From assembly GCA_014529385.2 (NCBI GenBank), contig CM043968.1, positions 26,239,013 to 26,303,012 on the forward strand: a DNA stretch of 64,000 bases. Direction: 5' to 3'. Both the position numbers and the translations under genes were made by a program. Under the pieces are notes generated by a model, which did no database searches, had not been told where the DNA came from, and saw nothing but the letters and a program-made list of their open reading frames with translations. Source of the DNA: Adiantum capillus-veneris. Its lineage: Eukaryota; Streptophyta; Polypodiopsida; Polypodiales; Pteridaceae. Shown here piece after piece: positions 45,099 to 58,800 of the stretch; the first letter of the stretch is position 1, and each line of letters begins with the position of its first letter.

Positions 45099-48000
45099 AT
45101 GAACCTTAGATCTAGTCGTGTACTAGGAAATCAAGGCATATTTGGAGAAACCTCCAGTGGAGTATCCACTGAAGAAAGCGTGAATCAAGGCAATTCCTTG
45201 CATACTATCCTTGAGAAACTCTCAGACACTTTTTCAGATTCAGCATCTGAATATCTTCCTACTCGACTCACTCAGAAACCAAAACGATGGTGCGTTACAA
45301 GCATATACTCTCTTTTTATAAGATTAATCATCATGGAGCTCAGGTTTACTTGGATCCTAATAAAGAGTATGTTGTTCGCATTGATGACCATGGTATTGAG
45401 TTTGAAGAGGAGATCATGGCAAACAAACAAGAAAAAATGTACATGGATAGAAACGGAACTCAATATTTAGAAGTTGAAAACCCTGACGTGATAGACAAAT
45501 GGGGGTTAGAAGTAGACATCATAATTCAAGATATGGCAGCTAAGGAAGGGCCACCAACTTTAGAATTCAAGGGATGCGATCAAGTTGATCTGAAGCCTTT
45601 GAAACGGCTTAGTACAGATAATCCTTGGATTGGAGTCTATTGTTGGGAGGATAGAAACGTCAAGAATCTTCTGTCGACTTCGCATGCCAAATCGAGACAA
45701 CTAACACCCATGAAGATCATATATATCTTCAAGATCAAAAATAAGGGATCAGCAGATCTACCCACCTACTTGTTTAGGGATTAATATAATAATAACTTTG
45801 CTATGATGACTCCTGAGGAGGTAGAACAAACCATATATCAAGGGGATTCCATAAGGGATTGGATATTGCACTAAGGATCAGAAACTATTCCAAGAGAAGA
45901 ACACCATGAGAGATCTTCTGAGAGTAATGTTAAGAAACCAGAAACCACCTCATTATGAAGAAAACCGGGTGACACTAAAGCCAGTCCAGGGCTACATGTC
46001 ACTATTTCCAACAAACTGGTTTGAAAGAATCGGAATAGGACCAACTGCCAAGAGACCCGGAGTTGAACCGAATAGACATGTCAAACTAGCTGATTTTCAA
46101 AAATGGGTCAGAAAATACAGTGGATTGGGGGATCCATACGACCACTTAGCAAGCTTTAAGCAAGTGCTAAGAGCAGAACGCATATTCGATTTCCATACTC
46201 AATTTGAGGGGTTTGGAATGACATTAGAAGGAAAAGCATTGACATGGTTCCAAAACATTCCACCAAGGTCAATCATGGACTTGAATACCTTAGCTCAAGG
46301 ATTTGTAGCTGCTTGTTCCAAAACGGGGATCAACACAATACGGTAGCTCAAATCTACAGCTTTAAACAAAAACAAGGTGAGTCTGTTAGGGATTGTGCAA
46401 TTCAAATGAAACAATACATTGATAGATTCCAAGAGTTAGAGATAACTGTAGAAAAACGACTAGTATCATTGTTTCTAGAGGGACTGTTAAACAAAGAACT
46501 TCATGCTATACTATATAGCAAGAAGCATACAACCCTAGAAGAGTGTGTGTCAGATGCTATTGATTTAGGAGACAATTGTGATATTGTCAATGAAGAAGAT
46601 GTCCCTAAAGATAACCAAAGCGGGAAAACAGCATCCATCAAACCAGCTCAAGTGGGAGCGGCTGCTGCAGCACCACTTTTAGCCATAGAAGACATGCTCA
46701 AAAGGATAAATGGCATGATGAATAACATGCAAAAAGAACCTATGAGAGGACCAGGTCAAGGGATACCTCAACAAGGACAACCCATTAGGCCACAGAAATG
46801 GTGTGTAATCGAGGGTAAATGGACCAACCATGAGACCAATGAGTGCTACTACCGACCAAAGTATGATGGGAATGAGTAGTACGTGCTTATGAGGCCACAA
46901 GGACAACCCATGTACAGATATCAGTCTAACATGGACCCAATTCAAAGACCACCGATGGGTATGGAAAGACCTCAACCCGTGTTGGGTCAACAACCTCCAT
47001 ATCTGGGACATGCCTGTAAAGTACATGCATCCAGAGGGAGTCATAGATGAACAAGCACTAATGCCTGTTACACCCTATGCTGAGCCTAGTCCATCTATAG
47101 TAATGGTAGAAGGAGATTGGTATAATTCACATCCCCACCACCAAACTATGACTTATGCTCCACCAGATCTTGCACCAATGTATTATGTGGCTAATCAAGG
47201 TGTTAGACCTCCTATTGTAAGACCCATGATCAAGCCAAGAATGAGAAATTGTCATAATTGTGCTGCAAATGATCATTGGAAAAATGAATGCCCAAACCCT
47301 GACAAGAACCTCAAGCCAGTTGAAGCTTATTGCATACAATGTTGCAAAAAGGGAGGACATTTCCCAGAAGATTTTCCTAAAAATCCTTTAAACAAGGGTA
47401 AAACAATAGTGAACGTAGTCCAAGTGATACCTACTAGCTCATCTGAGAGTGAACCGATTGTTTCAATCAAGGTAATAACCAGAGCCTAGGCTAAGAAAAA
47501 TAAACATAACTCCTCTGATGATTCAGAAAATGCAAAAATTTCCTCTCAAAAGACCAAACGAAGCAGAAACAAAAGGTATGAGATGAGAAAACAAAAACAA
47601 CAGGCTGAAATCAAGGAGAAAGCAAAAAAGCTATTCTAAGAAAAGGTGAAATAAACTGGAAGTGAAATTAAGGAAACCACCGTGAAATCTGGAGGATCAA
47701 TTTTGGTTGATAAAATTTTTGAGCCTATTAATGGAGCCTTGGAAGCCTACCAAACAGGACTTAAAACAGGCCAAAACATGGAAAACAAATGAAAAAACTA
47801 TCCTTCCCCAGACATGGAAGCAGCTAAGCTTGAAGCTTATCAAAATCTGGTAAGAGTCAAAAAAGGGATGCTGGAAAAACAAAAGCCCAAGCTCGAAAGT
47901 ATGACAAAATCGGAGGAGCTTGTGGAAGGAAACAATAAAGAAAAATCCAAAGTGGTGGTAGAACCCCACCTTGAAACAAAAGAGCCAGAACTTATAGTGC

Positions 48001-48430
48001 CGGACAACGAAGATGCCTTAAACGGAATTCCATTCGTAGAAGAAGATTGGCCAAGAAACTTATGGGAGAAAGTTAGAGAGATCAATGATGGGAGCCTAAC
48101 TCTAAAGTCGTCTCCTATAGAGGAAGTTTGGTAAGACAACCTACCTCTTGATATGGACATGGATGTACAATCCTTGTATGGGGATTGTGGATATGAAGCT
48201 TCAGGAATGTCTAACCATTGACCTTCAAAGCATTACCCTCTTACTTGGGGGATAACGAAGATGAATCCATAGTGTGTAAAACCACTCGAGTAAAAAGAGC
48301 GGAACAGACCCTGGAAGTAGACAACATCCATTCAATCATGTCTACACCCAATGCACTCTTACTTTGGGAGAACTATTAAAAATCACACCATATTTATGGA
48401 ATGATCTACAGAAAACTCTAGATTAGTCTT
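45099..48430 (+). pseudogene. G2 gag and pre-protease polyprotein (Ty3/Gypsy)
   Basis: MNLRSSRVLGNQGIFGETSS at 45099 is the likely start. A frameshift near 45285 leads to MVRYKHILSFYK .. DLKPLKRLSTDNPWIG (to 45784). The gag domain is clear at 45906-46600: SGLGDPYDHLASFKQVLRAE, GMTLEGKALTWFQNIPP, then QKQGESVRDCAIQMKQYIDR after a frameshift near 46310. Knuckles follow at 47245-47390: CHNCAANDHWKNEC, and CIQCCKKGGHFPEDF with its last Cys lost and an extra residue. The Lys/Glu-rich linker to 48134 and the decayed segment EDWPRNLWEKVREIN .. SIMSTPNALL to about 48380 normally precede protease. Protease, RT and integrase are absent. Confidence 0.78.
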
Positions 48431-48779
48431 TTCCTAGGTGGGAAGAGAGCTAGAATTAGTAAGTCCAAAAGGGTGAGTGTGAAGGGGGTGGTCGAGGACT
48501 TGAAGAACTTGTCCCACATGCCCTCCCTTCACTTGAGGTCTTAGTCTTTATATATAAAGTAGTGTGTATAGTATATCATAAGACTGAGGATTGAGACTGG
48601 GGCCTATGCTCGGGCTTGGGCTCGAGGGAATGATCCCAATCCTTCCTTTTAAGATAAGGTTTATATAATTTTATTTTTATTTTTATTTTTGTCTCAATGT
48701 TTTCGAGCGTTTTTTTTTTAAGAAACTTTTTTCAAAAAATCTTTTTTCTGAGGATAATGTTGCCACATGGGCGACGAGC
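48431..48779. other. Junction region between G2 remnant and G1 leader
   Basis: T-rich DNA with runs such as ATTTTTATTTTTATTTTTATT and no coding frame. It could be the 3' non-coding part of an internally deleted G2 or G1 leader. No LTR of G2 and no copy of its expected flank CGCTC was seen, so the right end of G2 is undefined. Confidence 0.4.
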
Positions 48780-49259
48780 TCACGTGCACACACAGAAGCT
48801 CCTAGCAGCTCTATCTAACCTCCTTGCAGCTAGCACAGCTAATTACCACTAATTACCTCTGCTCACATACTGTCTAACACAGAACTACACACTCACAGAC
48901 AGTCACCCTTCTCATTGTCTACTCTACTGCTCACTGTCTACACTAACACAGCAACCATGCTCACTCACAGAGTACTCAATCTACTCACAGAGCACATTAC
49001 AGATTTACACCAGCCAACAGATCTACTAATACCTGCACATTACAGATCTTAGCAAATCTAACAAAAAATCTACACATTCTAACACTAACAAATTTTAATA
49101 AACCTATTAAACCTGTGCATTACAGCCACTTAGCAGACTTACAGAAACTCAAACAAAAGCATGAAAATAGATGGAAGAAAGGATTCCAGAGGTAGAATTG
49201 AGTGCTCTTTAAGCTTAATGCAAGGCAGTCCCCGATAGCGGTGCCAAAAATTTGCGCTT
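48780..49259 (-). other. G1 primer site and 5' leader
   Basis: On the minus strand the LTR end (CAACA at 49260) is followed by 13 bases, then TGGCACCGCTATCGGGG (49246-49230), a degraded tRNA-Asp-type primer site. A G/T-rich leader without ORFs follows, with recurring TCTGTAATGTGCA and CTCTGTGAGTAGA words. G1's gag start is not found, so the gag N-terminus was lost when G2 entered or later. Confidence 0.65.
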
Positions 49260-49459
49260 TGTTGCGCGTGTCAGAGGCTAGGAACTTGCCTGTACACTGT
49301 GTGCAAGCCTCGAAAGGCTGCAAGCACACAACTAGATAGTCCTAGCAAGCTCAAAGAAACAATGGTATGTCATTCACCATCAATGCTTCCATCATGAAGG
49401 ATCTTCTGCTGCGAAGAAGGAGCCACAGCTGATGTTGCACTCAACCGCCTCGCCGCCGT
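49260..49459 (-). repeat. G1 right (5') LTR copy B, left piece
   Basis: Starts TGTTGCGCGTGTCAGAGGC and matches LTR A from 28912 to about 29110. It is cut at 49459 by G3 and resumes at 60460. Confidence 0.88.
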
Positions 49460-49967
49460 TGTAGATGGCTAAGACAGTCTCACTGGGTGGGAACCGGATC
49501 TTGTGAGACGAACAGTGGATCAATCAGTAATTACCACGGTAGTTACCACAGTAATTTCCAAGGCATATAAATAGGACCCATTACATTGTAATTGGGTTGG
49601 CATTAGTCGTGGGAATGAATCGAGTCATTTGTCGGTTGTACTTCTGCTTAAGCTTTTGATTCATAATCCTTAGCCCTGAACTATTCTTGAGCTACATCAT
49701 CTTTATCTGTAATCTTTTACCTGTAATTCTAAATACAGCAGCCCAGTGTACTTCAGTCATACATACTTTGTACTCATTCTCTCTCTGAATCTGAATCTGA
49801 ATCTGAATATCATTCTCAGTACATCAATCTATTTCTCATTCCAGTAGATGTATTCCAGTTTAGTTTTTATTTCCTTTTCTAGTCTACTGCTTGAACTAAC
49901 ACATCACCCGTAGCTGTAAACTTCTAACACTGGAATCAGTTATCTAAAGAGATCAGCTCCAATTCCA
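49460..49967 (+). repeat. G3 5' LTR
   Basis: 508 bp with a TATAAATAG box at 49565-49573 and a small (GAATCT)n cluster near 49787-49812. The following TTTTGGCAATCACGG is not an obvious match to a tRNA that I recognise, so the primer is unassigned. Confidence 0.88.
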
Positions 49968-50048
49968 TTTTGGCAATCACGGTGGCTAGAGCTGTTGCTC
50001 GTTGACTAGAAAACTCATCTCCCAGTTTGAAGTTTTTCAGCTACAGTT

Positions 50049-51580
50049 ATGGCACCCAAAACCAGTCGTGGCCGGAAACCATCCTACTGTGTTGACCCTA
50101 TTCCTGAGGAGTCAAAAAGAGACTTTGATCCCAAGCATGAGCTGGTGACTGAAACTGAGGCTTAGGAGGATCACAGTCAGGCTGATGAGGTGCAAGATTC
50201 ATAGTATTCTAGTCAATCCAGACGCAGAAGGGCAGAAAGAAAAGCACGCAAGGCTAAAAGTTCTCGGTCGAGGCAGGGAGACGAGGGCGCCAAAGGCAGT
50301 AAAGGAAGTCGCCATACTTCCAGTAGACATGCTAGGGAGGACACAAAAACTGAGACAGAGGTAGATATAAATTGGGATGCAGATACAGACAATTGTAAGA
50401 AAACTCCAAAGGTGTCCAGACTCTAAGATGGGAAGAGGAAGGACCAACGGTGATTACACATCCTCATTGAAAATATCTTTTCTTGTGTTCAAAGGGGGCA
50501 AGAAGGATGATTCGGATGTTCACATCCAAGCTTTTGAGCACTATGCAGAGCTAAAAAATATTGATGAGGATGACTGGGGTGAATACTTTTCGCAAACGCT
50601 GAAGGAGGCAGCGAGGAAGTGATACTACCATTACCCGGCTTGCCAGCTCAGATCCTATAATAAACTACTTAAAGCCTTTAGATTGGAATATTCCGACAAC
50701 AGAGGTGATGAGGATATTCTTTGTGAACTGGATAAGATTAAGCAGAGAAAAAATTGTTAGTCCGAAGTTATGTTGAGAAAATCAAGGAGCTGACAAGGCA
50801 ACTTCTGCAGGAACCACCATCGGAAAAGCGATTGCGAGCATGTTTCTTGAATGGCTTTCACAGCAAGAAGCTTAGGGAGCAAGAGGTACCAACACCGACA
50901 AAGAAATTCAATGATTTGGTGCAGCGAGCCCTGAAGCTGGAACAACAAGCTAAGAAGGAAAAGGGCCATAGGAAGAGGAGGTCCAATAGTAGCAGTCCTT
51001 CTACTAATGGATCTGATTCAAGCAGAGTTTCTAGTAGTTCTGAGAGTAGCTTTGATGAGAAGACCAAGGATAAGCCTAAAAAGGGGTCTTGGGCTAGGAA
51101 GATTGAAGAGATGGCTCGAAAAATTGCTGAGATTAGCCAGACCAGACAACCAGTGAGAAGAATGGAGACTTGGTGTTCAAACTATAAGTCTAAAGACCAT
51201 GTTTTCAATGAGTACCCACAGTATTACTTATTTTGTAAAGCCTATGGCCATTTATGGAATAATTGTGGCATTAGGATTCATCATTTCAAAAAAGGCAAAG
51301 ACTTGTCAGTGGTGGCATTTACCAATGTCGAACCAGTGAGAGTGGAAACTGTCAACGCTTCTTAGGAGGAGAAACTAGGTACCAGTGGTACTGGTCCAGG
51401 GCGCGGCAGATACCAAGAGGGTATTGGCCGGGGCCAGGGGCGTGGTAATTTCCAGAGCCGAAGTCTGAATTGCTATACTTGTGGAAAGTATGGGCATTTC
51501 ATGGCTCAATGTCCAGACACACTTGGGACTGCGTCTACTGAGGCGAAGGTACAGAGCCATTTCCAGTACGAGTAGTTACA
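50049..51580 (+). pseudogene. G3 gag with zinc knuckles
   Basis: ATG 50049 starts MAPKTSRGRKPSYCVDPIPE. In-frame TAG codons at about 50163 and 50202 and a frameshift near 50370 follow. The gag domain is visible at 50455-50900 (DSDVHIQAFEHYAELKNIDE; KELTRQLLQEPPSEKRLRAC; LNGFHSKKLREQ), then a Ser/Lys-rich linker. The first two knuckles have lost Cys residues (CSNYKSKDHVFNEY; YLFCKAYGHLWNNC, about 51175-51255). The third, CYTCGKYGHFMAQC (51472-51513), is intact CX2CX4HX4C, preceded by a GRGQGRG stretch. TAG at about 51363 and 51573 break the frame. Confidence 0.8.
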
Positions 51581-51595
51581 CGAAGCAAAGGAGTA

Positions 51596-54500
51596 GTGAT
51601 TGAGGAAATCCCAAAGATTCCTGAAAAACCAGTCACTACTGAAAGCAACAAATGGGCTCAACATAAAGAGGTATGGAAGGCCAAGGGTAAAGAAAAGGTG
51701 GTTGATGAATGGCAGGAGCAAAGAGAACTAGCAACGAAAATCATAGAGGATTTAGCCAAGAAGCTTCTAGAGCAGCCAGAGAGTTCTGAAGCACAGGTCA
51801 TTCAGCAGATACCAGGCCAATCTACTGAGATAGATCAATCAAAGCCTAGCATACCTGAGACCATGTTGGCTGCAGTACAAGGGATGATTGAAGAGTTGGA
51901 AGCTGATAGAGGAGCTGAAAGCACTAAAATGAAGGAATGGCATTGTGAAGATATTACCGGTTCTTCAAGCTTCGACAACAACTCTAATCATGAGAAAGAG
52001 GAAATTCATGTAAAAATATGTGACAGAATCCAGAAACTTACTGTGGAGCTGGAAGACATTAGAAGAACTTTACCTGAAGAAACGAAATGCATCAGATAGT
52101 AAAGGAAGGCTGAGACAGAGGCCAGGACAATTGACTTGACGGCTGTCAGAGATGATGAAGTGCCGCTAATTCAGGTAGATTATAAAGTTTGAAAAAAATG
52201 GGAACCACTTTCAAGTGTCATTCTGGATGGAGGAGCAGGAGTAAACATCATGGGAGTACATCTTCAGTAGAGGATGGGCATCACAAACCTGAAGCCAGCA
52301 CCTTTCAAAGTGCGGATGGTAGATCATTGAGTAGTGCAAGCTACTAGTATGATCGAAAATATGCCGATACGAATGGGCAAGGAGAAGTTCAAGACCAATT
52401 TTCTAGTTCTTGATGTGCAAGGAGCATATGGAATGCTACTAGGGCGCCCATGGTTGCGAACGGCACAAGTTGTTCACGACTATGCTAATCAAACTCCGAC
52501 TCTACAAGGGGCCAGTGGCAGAATCTAGATTCAGACAAACAACACTAGAAGCTGGAGAAAGGAGCTGAGACCTAAAGAACTATGCCAGAAGTATAAGATC
52601 AAGAAGATTGAAAGAATGTTAGTTGCTCTAAATATTTTTGAAATTGATCTCAATGCAATTCTACTGAACAAGGAGTAGGCTGACAAACAGAAGAGACAGT
52701 TTCAAAACCAGTTTACTGAACTCAATTCAGGAGAATGATCAGTTCAGCTAACTGGAAGGCCGAAAGGATCAATTGAATCCAGCACGCCAGATGAGCTAGC
52801 ACATTCTGGGAAGGACACGGCAAATCAGAACAGTGATTTAGAACTCAAAGGGACGTCTTGGGATTACACCAAAGAGTCGACCAAGAGAAAAGGCGGTGGG
52901 CCTAACTGGTTTCTCCCAGATGATCAAGAGATCAAGGAATGGAATCTAGGCTCTGAAGACAACCCTAGATTGATCAAAGTTAACAAACATCTCAACCCTA
53001 CAATGAAGGAGAAAGCATGCAGAATGTTCCAGCATTACAATGATGTCTTTGCTGGGGAACACATTGATCTGGAAGGGGTGGATCCAAAGGTCTGCCAGCA
53101 TAGGATACCACTGAAGCCAGATGCCAGGCCAGCAAGACTGCAGCGGTACCGAATGAATCCCAATTATGCTAAGAAGGTCAAGGAAGAGATTGACAACCTT
53201 CTCAAAGCTGGGTTCATCACTGAAGTAGTAGTTGTTCCCAAGAAGAATGGGAAGTTGAGAGTATGTGTGGATTATAGGAAACTCAATGCTCAAACCATCA
53301 TGGATCCATTTCCATTACCCTTCACAGATATGTTGCTTGATGAGAGTGTAGGGTATGAGATGTACAATTTTATGGATGGATATAGTGGCTACCACCAATT
53401 ACAAATTGCTCCTGAGGATTGGGAGAAGACCATTTTCATTACAGAGTGAGGAGCATTTATGTATCTGGTAATGCCATTTGGACTATGCAATGCACCAGCC
53501 ACTTTTCAGTGGTGTATGATGGAGATATTCAATGAGTTTCTTCATCAGTTCCTTGCCATATTCATGGAAGATTTCATTGTATATTCAGCTGAGGAATAGC
53601 ATTTACTGTTCCTGGAAATGGTTTTTAAGCACTGTCAGGAGAAGCGGATTTGTCTGAATCCATTTAAATCTATTTTCCTAGTCTGGAAAGGATAGCTACT
53701 GGGACATGTGGTATCCCGCAATGGAATAGATATGGCTAACAAAAAGATCCAGTGTGTTCAGCAGGCCAAGGCGCCCAGGAATGCATCTGAGTTAAGTTCT
53801 TTCTTGGGATATATTAACTTTTACAGAATATTTGTACATAAATTTGCCTCCCAAGCTTTACCACTATATGAGCTCACAACGAAAACCAGCAAGTTCAATT
53901 GGACTGCTGAGTGTGAGGAAATTTTCTAGAACTTAAAAAGTGCCATAATCAGTAAACCAGTCCTTCGACAACCAAATTGGGATGTTATCTTCCATGTACA
54001 TGTGGATGCTTCGGGGCTGGCAATGGGGGTGATACTAGCCCAGCCAGATGGAAGGACTGACTATCCTGTCTACTTTGCCATTCGCAGATTCAGCCAGGCT
54101 GAACAAGGTTATACAACCACTGAACGAGAAGCTCTAGGGATGGTTTTCAATGCTACAAAATTTAGGCATTATTTGCTAGGCAAATTGTTTCATTTCTATG
54201 TGGATCATCAAGCCCTATTATTCTTGATTAATAAGTCATTATTCAAGGCAGGCTAATACGGTGGATGATGTTTGTTATGGAATTTGAATTTTGAATTTTC
54301 CATAAACCTGGCAAGAACCATTGTGGCGCTGATTTCCTCTCTAGGAGTACGAAGGGCTATTCTAAAGTGTCTTTAAGAGACGAACCAGTGGATGTTGAAT
54401 TATTTCAACCGGTAGTGGCAGAATCAGTTGATCCTGAATTATATGAAGTATATCAGTTTCTTTCTCAGGGTAGTTTCCCAGATGACTGGAAGCGAAACCA

Positions 54501-55640
54501 GAAGAAGGATCTGATTATCAAACGCTTAAAGTTTACCATCATTGGGGGCTCACTCTACAGATTAGGTGTCGATGGTATTCTTCGTCGATGTGTGCCTATG
54601 GAGGGGAGAATGCAAGTTATCTCAGAGGCGCATAATGGAGAATCTGGTGGACACTTTTCTACTGATGTTACTTACAAGAAGATTCTGTAGGCTGGTTTAT
54701 GGTGGCAAACATTGATATCCGATGTCATAAGTTTTTGCAAAACTTGTGACATATGTCAAAAAATGGGTAGACCCACAGCTGCAGACATGACTCCTTAACA
54801 CCAGTACAACCACTGGGTGTTTTCATGAAATGGGGTTTGGATTTTATGGGACCTTTCAAGAAGGTTACTCCCAGGAAGAATACGTATATAGTGATGGTGA
54901 CCTGCTATGTAACCAAGTGGGTAGAAGCTAAGGGTCTTCCTGACAACATAGACAAATCCACTACAAGATTTTTATTTGAGAATATTGTTTGTCGCTATGG
55001 CTGTCCTGTGGAGATTGTGTCGGACCAAGGGACACACTTCATCAATGACACTATGGAGATCCTTATGGATATGTTTCAGTCAAGCATTAGAAATCCACAC
55101 CTTATTATCCTAGATGCAATGGACAGGCCAAAAGCAGTAACAAGACCATTAAGGCTATTCTCACTAAGATTGTGCATAAAAAGCCAGACCAATGGGATTT
55201 CAAGCTTCAGACTGCTTTATGGGCATACAGGACTGCTTATAAGGTCACTACAGGATTAACACCATTCAGAATGGTATATGGCACTAAAGATGTTGTCCCT
55301 ATGGAGTTTGTTATTCCAAGTCTTAGAATGGTTATAGAATATGGATTTTATTTTAATCACAATCTTAAGAAGCGACTGGAGGAGCTTACGCAGTTAGATG
55401 AACAGAGACAACGAGCTATGCTGTAACAGGAGATTTTTCAGCAAAGAAGGAAACACTGGCATGGCGGAAGGATTAAGGTCCAGGAGTTTCAGAATGGGGA
55501 TCTGGTACTCCTATATCAATCCAAATTGGGTCCTAAGAAGCCGAATCTAAAGATAGCCTGGGCAGGACCAAGTGGACTAGGTTTTCTCCAATGCCACGGT
55601 AAGATTGAAAGACCTATCTAGATTACTGTTGCCAGGGGTA
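51596..55640 (+). pseudogene. G3 pol: protease, reverse transcriptase, RNase H, integrase
   Basis: Linker 51596-52099, then retropepsin ILDGGAGVNIM (about 52210) with MLLGRPWLRTAQVVHDY (52433). RT: LKAGFITEVVVVPKKNGKLR, CVDYRKLNAQTI, MDGYSGYHQLQIAPED, LVMPFGLCNAPATF (53205-53510). The catalytic box reads FMEDFIVYS (about 53563), so the first Asp is Glu. HVVSRNGIDM follows at 53707. RNase H: HVDASGLAMGVILAQP, TTEREALGMVF, FYVDHQALLFLINK (53998-54235). Integrase: EAHNGESGGHFS, TCDICQ, GLDFMGPFKK, EIVSDQGTHF, then QKRRKHWHGGRIK-like C-terminus and GDLVLLY (54630-55520). At least ten in-frame stops, mostly TAG, plus frameshifts make it inactive. Confidence 0.87.
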
Positions 55641-55889
55641 TATAATGGAGCCAAAATCAATCTATACTATTCAGAATCCAGAGAGCCTTGCCAGGAATAG
55701 GGTACTGACGATCTGGGCACTGAAGACCAAGGAACTCTAGAATCGCCTATCTTACTTTTTTATGTGCAGCCAGTTCCAGAACCAGTTTTAGACCAGTACC
55801 AGCATGACCAAGCCAGGCTTATACCAGAACCAGAAAAGTGGGGACAAAGTTTTTAGTTTTTAGGGGACCAATAGTCAGATGGAATATCA

Positions 55890-58800
55890 GTGGTAATCAT
55901 TTCAATGACTGGTGAAAGTCTTGTCCAATGCATGTATGCCATGTCAATTGCGGTGCACAGAAGTCTAGGAACGGTAAGTGGCGGAGCTTTTATGGCGCGG
56001 ACGCGTATAACAGTAAGGCGAGTAGTCATTTTTCCTCTCAAATCCCCTGTGCAACTCTTACCTCATGTTGTCCACTCACCATCGCCAAGCTCTGAAGTAT
56101 CTTCACTGCAGCCGCAAACCTCATCCTCTGAGGAGACCGTGGATTGTCGTCTGATTTTGCCAACCACACTTAGATACGGTTTTGAGGAATCAAGTAAGTC
56201 ATCTTCTTCTTCACCTGGTTCATCATCTTCACGGTGCATGGGTAGGAGGAAATTATTAGAAAAGATGCAAGAGACTATCGATGAAACCCAAGCCCTTATT
56301 ACTGCTACAAAGGCAACTCTTCCACTCATCTCGCACAGAAAAATTCAGTGCTATGTGTTTACTGATCAAGCTAAGGCTTTACTCCAACTGTGGGACTTGC
56401 ATGTGGTTTTGCAAGCCACGAGGATTGAGTTTGACACAGCCATCATAAGGATGCTGAAGATGGCAGTGCTCTGATTTATGGCCAAAAGGTGTCTATCACA
56501 CCAGAAAGTATTGCTTTGCATTTCGTATGCCAAACGGGCCCAAGCTATCTGTGGAAACTGCAGAGCAGATTAGTGTATCTCTGAAGGAGGATGATGCTGC
56601 TAAGAGGAAAAGAAAACCCAGTGCGCAAGGGATTCCAGTCAAACAAGACTGGAAGCTCCCGCTGCCTATCAATTTGTAACTGAAGCTGTGAGTCTGAAGA
56701 ATAACCCGACATATGTGTCAGAGAAACTTTTTGCCATGCTTTTAGCAAAAAGACTGGATTCCAAAGTCTCTATCAACCTCTTCTAGATATTGTCGCACAA
56801 TGTGCTTCACAAACTGCCAAGCTAAAATCTCAAGTGTATTCAAGGCTTGGTATGTTTGGCAGTTTCTATACTGGGCAACTGCTCCAGACACCCATGATCA
56901 TGTGAGAATGGCTTGGAGTCAGAATCCGTTTTCACTATCCAAAAATATCAACTTGTCATCGGATGAAGAAGAGCCAGAAAGTCAGTCAACTTCCACTGGA
57001 CTGAAAAGGAAGGCTAAACAAGATGAAGATGGCAGTTCAAAGAAGCCAAGGATGACACTGACTAAGAGCACTGCTCTCCTGAAGCAGCTGGAAAGTCAAG
57101 TCAAAACAGTGTCTACTGAAAGGACTCCAGTTAGCCAGATTGAACAACAGACTGACCAGACCAGTGGTGGAATCAACCAGTCAGTAGGCTAGATCTCAAT
57201 AACCACCAGTAGTGGACAAGATTAGTCAGAAAGGACCAGTCCTGAGCAGTCATCAAACCAGATTGATAAGGGCAAAGGCCCAACTTCTCCAAATCCACTT
57301 GGCAAAGTTTCCATCCCATCCAGTGAAGAAGCCCTGCACTTGACAAAGAAAGACAAGTACAACAGTTTCAGACTCATTCGTTCAAAGGACGTCTCCTATT
57401 GCAGAAATCTGATTATGCTGCATTACCTTATATGGCTCCTATGAGCCAACTGATTCTGACCCACCAACAGTTAATGATGGTTGTTCAGTACTCATTCATT
57501 CAACATTGAATACTATCGTCAACTGTATGGGACAAATGTTGGATGATGCAGGGTCAGAAGATGAACTCATTAAGGTAAAGACTGAATTAAGGGAGGTTGA
57601 GGAGCAAATTGAAAAGATGGAGCAAGGGAGAGCAGCCCAGAACCTGCGCCACCCTATCCTTGAGGCTCACTCAGATAGGACCATTCAACAGTTACAAAGT
57701 AAGCTAGCCAAGGTAGAGTCTGAGATGCAGACCATGCGGGAAGAAAATGCAAAGGCTCAACGAACTACTAATTGGTTCGAGACCATGTTGAGAATGAAGA
57801 GAGTTGAGTTCAACTCTTTACTGATCCGCCACAATGCTATGAAGGCCACATTAACATAAAGATATATCTATAATAATCTGGCCAAGATCTTGAATCCAAC
57901 AGGCAATGCTGTTTTTGACATGGATAACTTGAATTCTCTTATGGAAACGATGCAGAGTGATTTGCAAGATAAATTTACTGAATATAACAGTGCTCTGACA
58001 AATCAAGCTATCCTTGATTACATTGAACAGCAGACTACCATTAAATAAGATGAGGATAAGAAGGAAGAAGAAGTAGAGAAGGAGGAGGATGAACCAAATG
58101 AAGGGCATAATGATCATGATGATGATGCCTCTCCTCCATCTCCACCTCCAGAACCTGGTACGGGTGGTACAGGGCCAACTAGAGGAGATCAGCCAGCCAA
58201 ACCAGCATGAAGAGCAGCTGTCGGGCAATCAACAGCTAGGAGAGCAACAACCCAGCAACACTGGGAATCCACCGGCACACCAGTCACAACACAACAGGGA
58301 TGTCAATGGGAAAGTAAAAGCTCTGATTGAGGGACCAACACGTGATGAGAAACATTCATTACAGCTCATCACGCTAAGTAAGAGATTGAGACATCAGCAG
58401 GCTCCTATAACCACGCGGTATTTGGAGGATGATGATCTTATCTCTGATCTGGAGCGCTTTTAGCGACTGTATGTCGCATCCAGGGAAATGGTTAAGCATT
58501 GGAAATCAGTTTCTTTCCATGATCAAGAGGCCTGCCAATAACCTGTGCATTCCAGTACAATATAGCTGTTAGAAAGGGTGCCTGAATGGGTACTAACTGA
58601 TTGCTGAAGAGAGAGTAACCAATCCACATTGGCAACGGAAATATACTGCAGATTGTCGCTCTCTGGCCATGGAATTAGAGCTTCTGTTGGGGAACAAGCC
58701 AACATATAAATGCATGATGTCCGGAACCAATTGAAAGAGGTCTTAATGCAAATTCAGATTGCTAGGGGAGTTTTGGATCAAAGGGTGTAGACCATTCTTG

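Noticed and set aside
45272-48160. Minus-strand hydrophobic frames resembling membrane proteins (45272-45463, 46679-47044, 47697-47969)
   Set aside because: Exact antisense of G2 gag, where the charged sense strand matches gag motifs.
48660-48780. TGTTGCCACATGG considered as a further LTR start for G2 or G1
   Set aside because: Not preceded by a clear polypurine tract and has no second copy in the window.
49968-49990. TTTTGGCAATCACGG considered as the G3 primer site
   Set aside because: No convincing complement to a tRNA 3' end that I can recall, so left unassigned.
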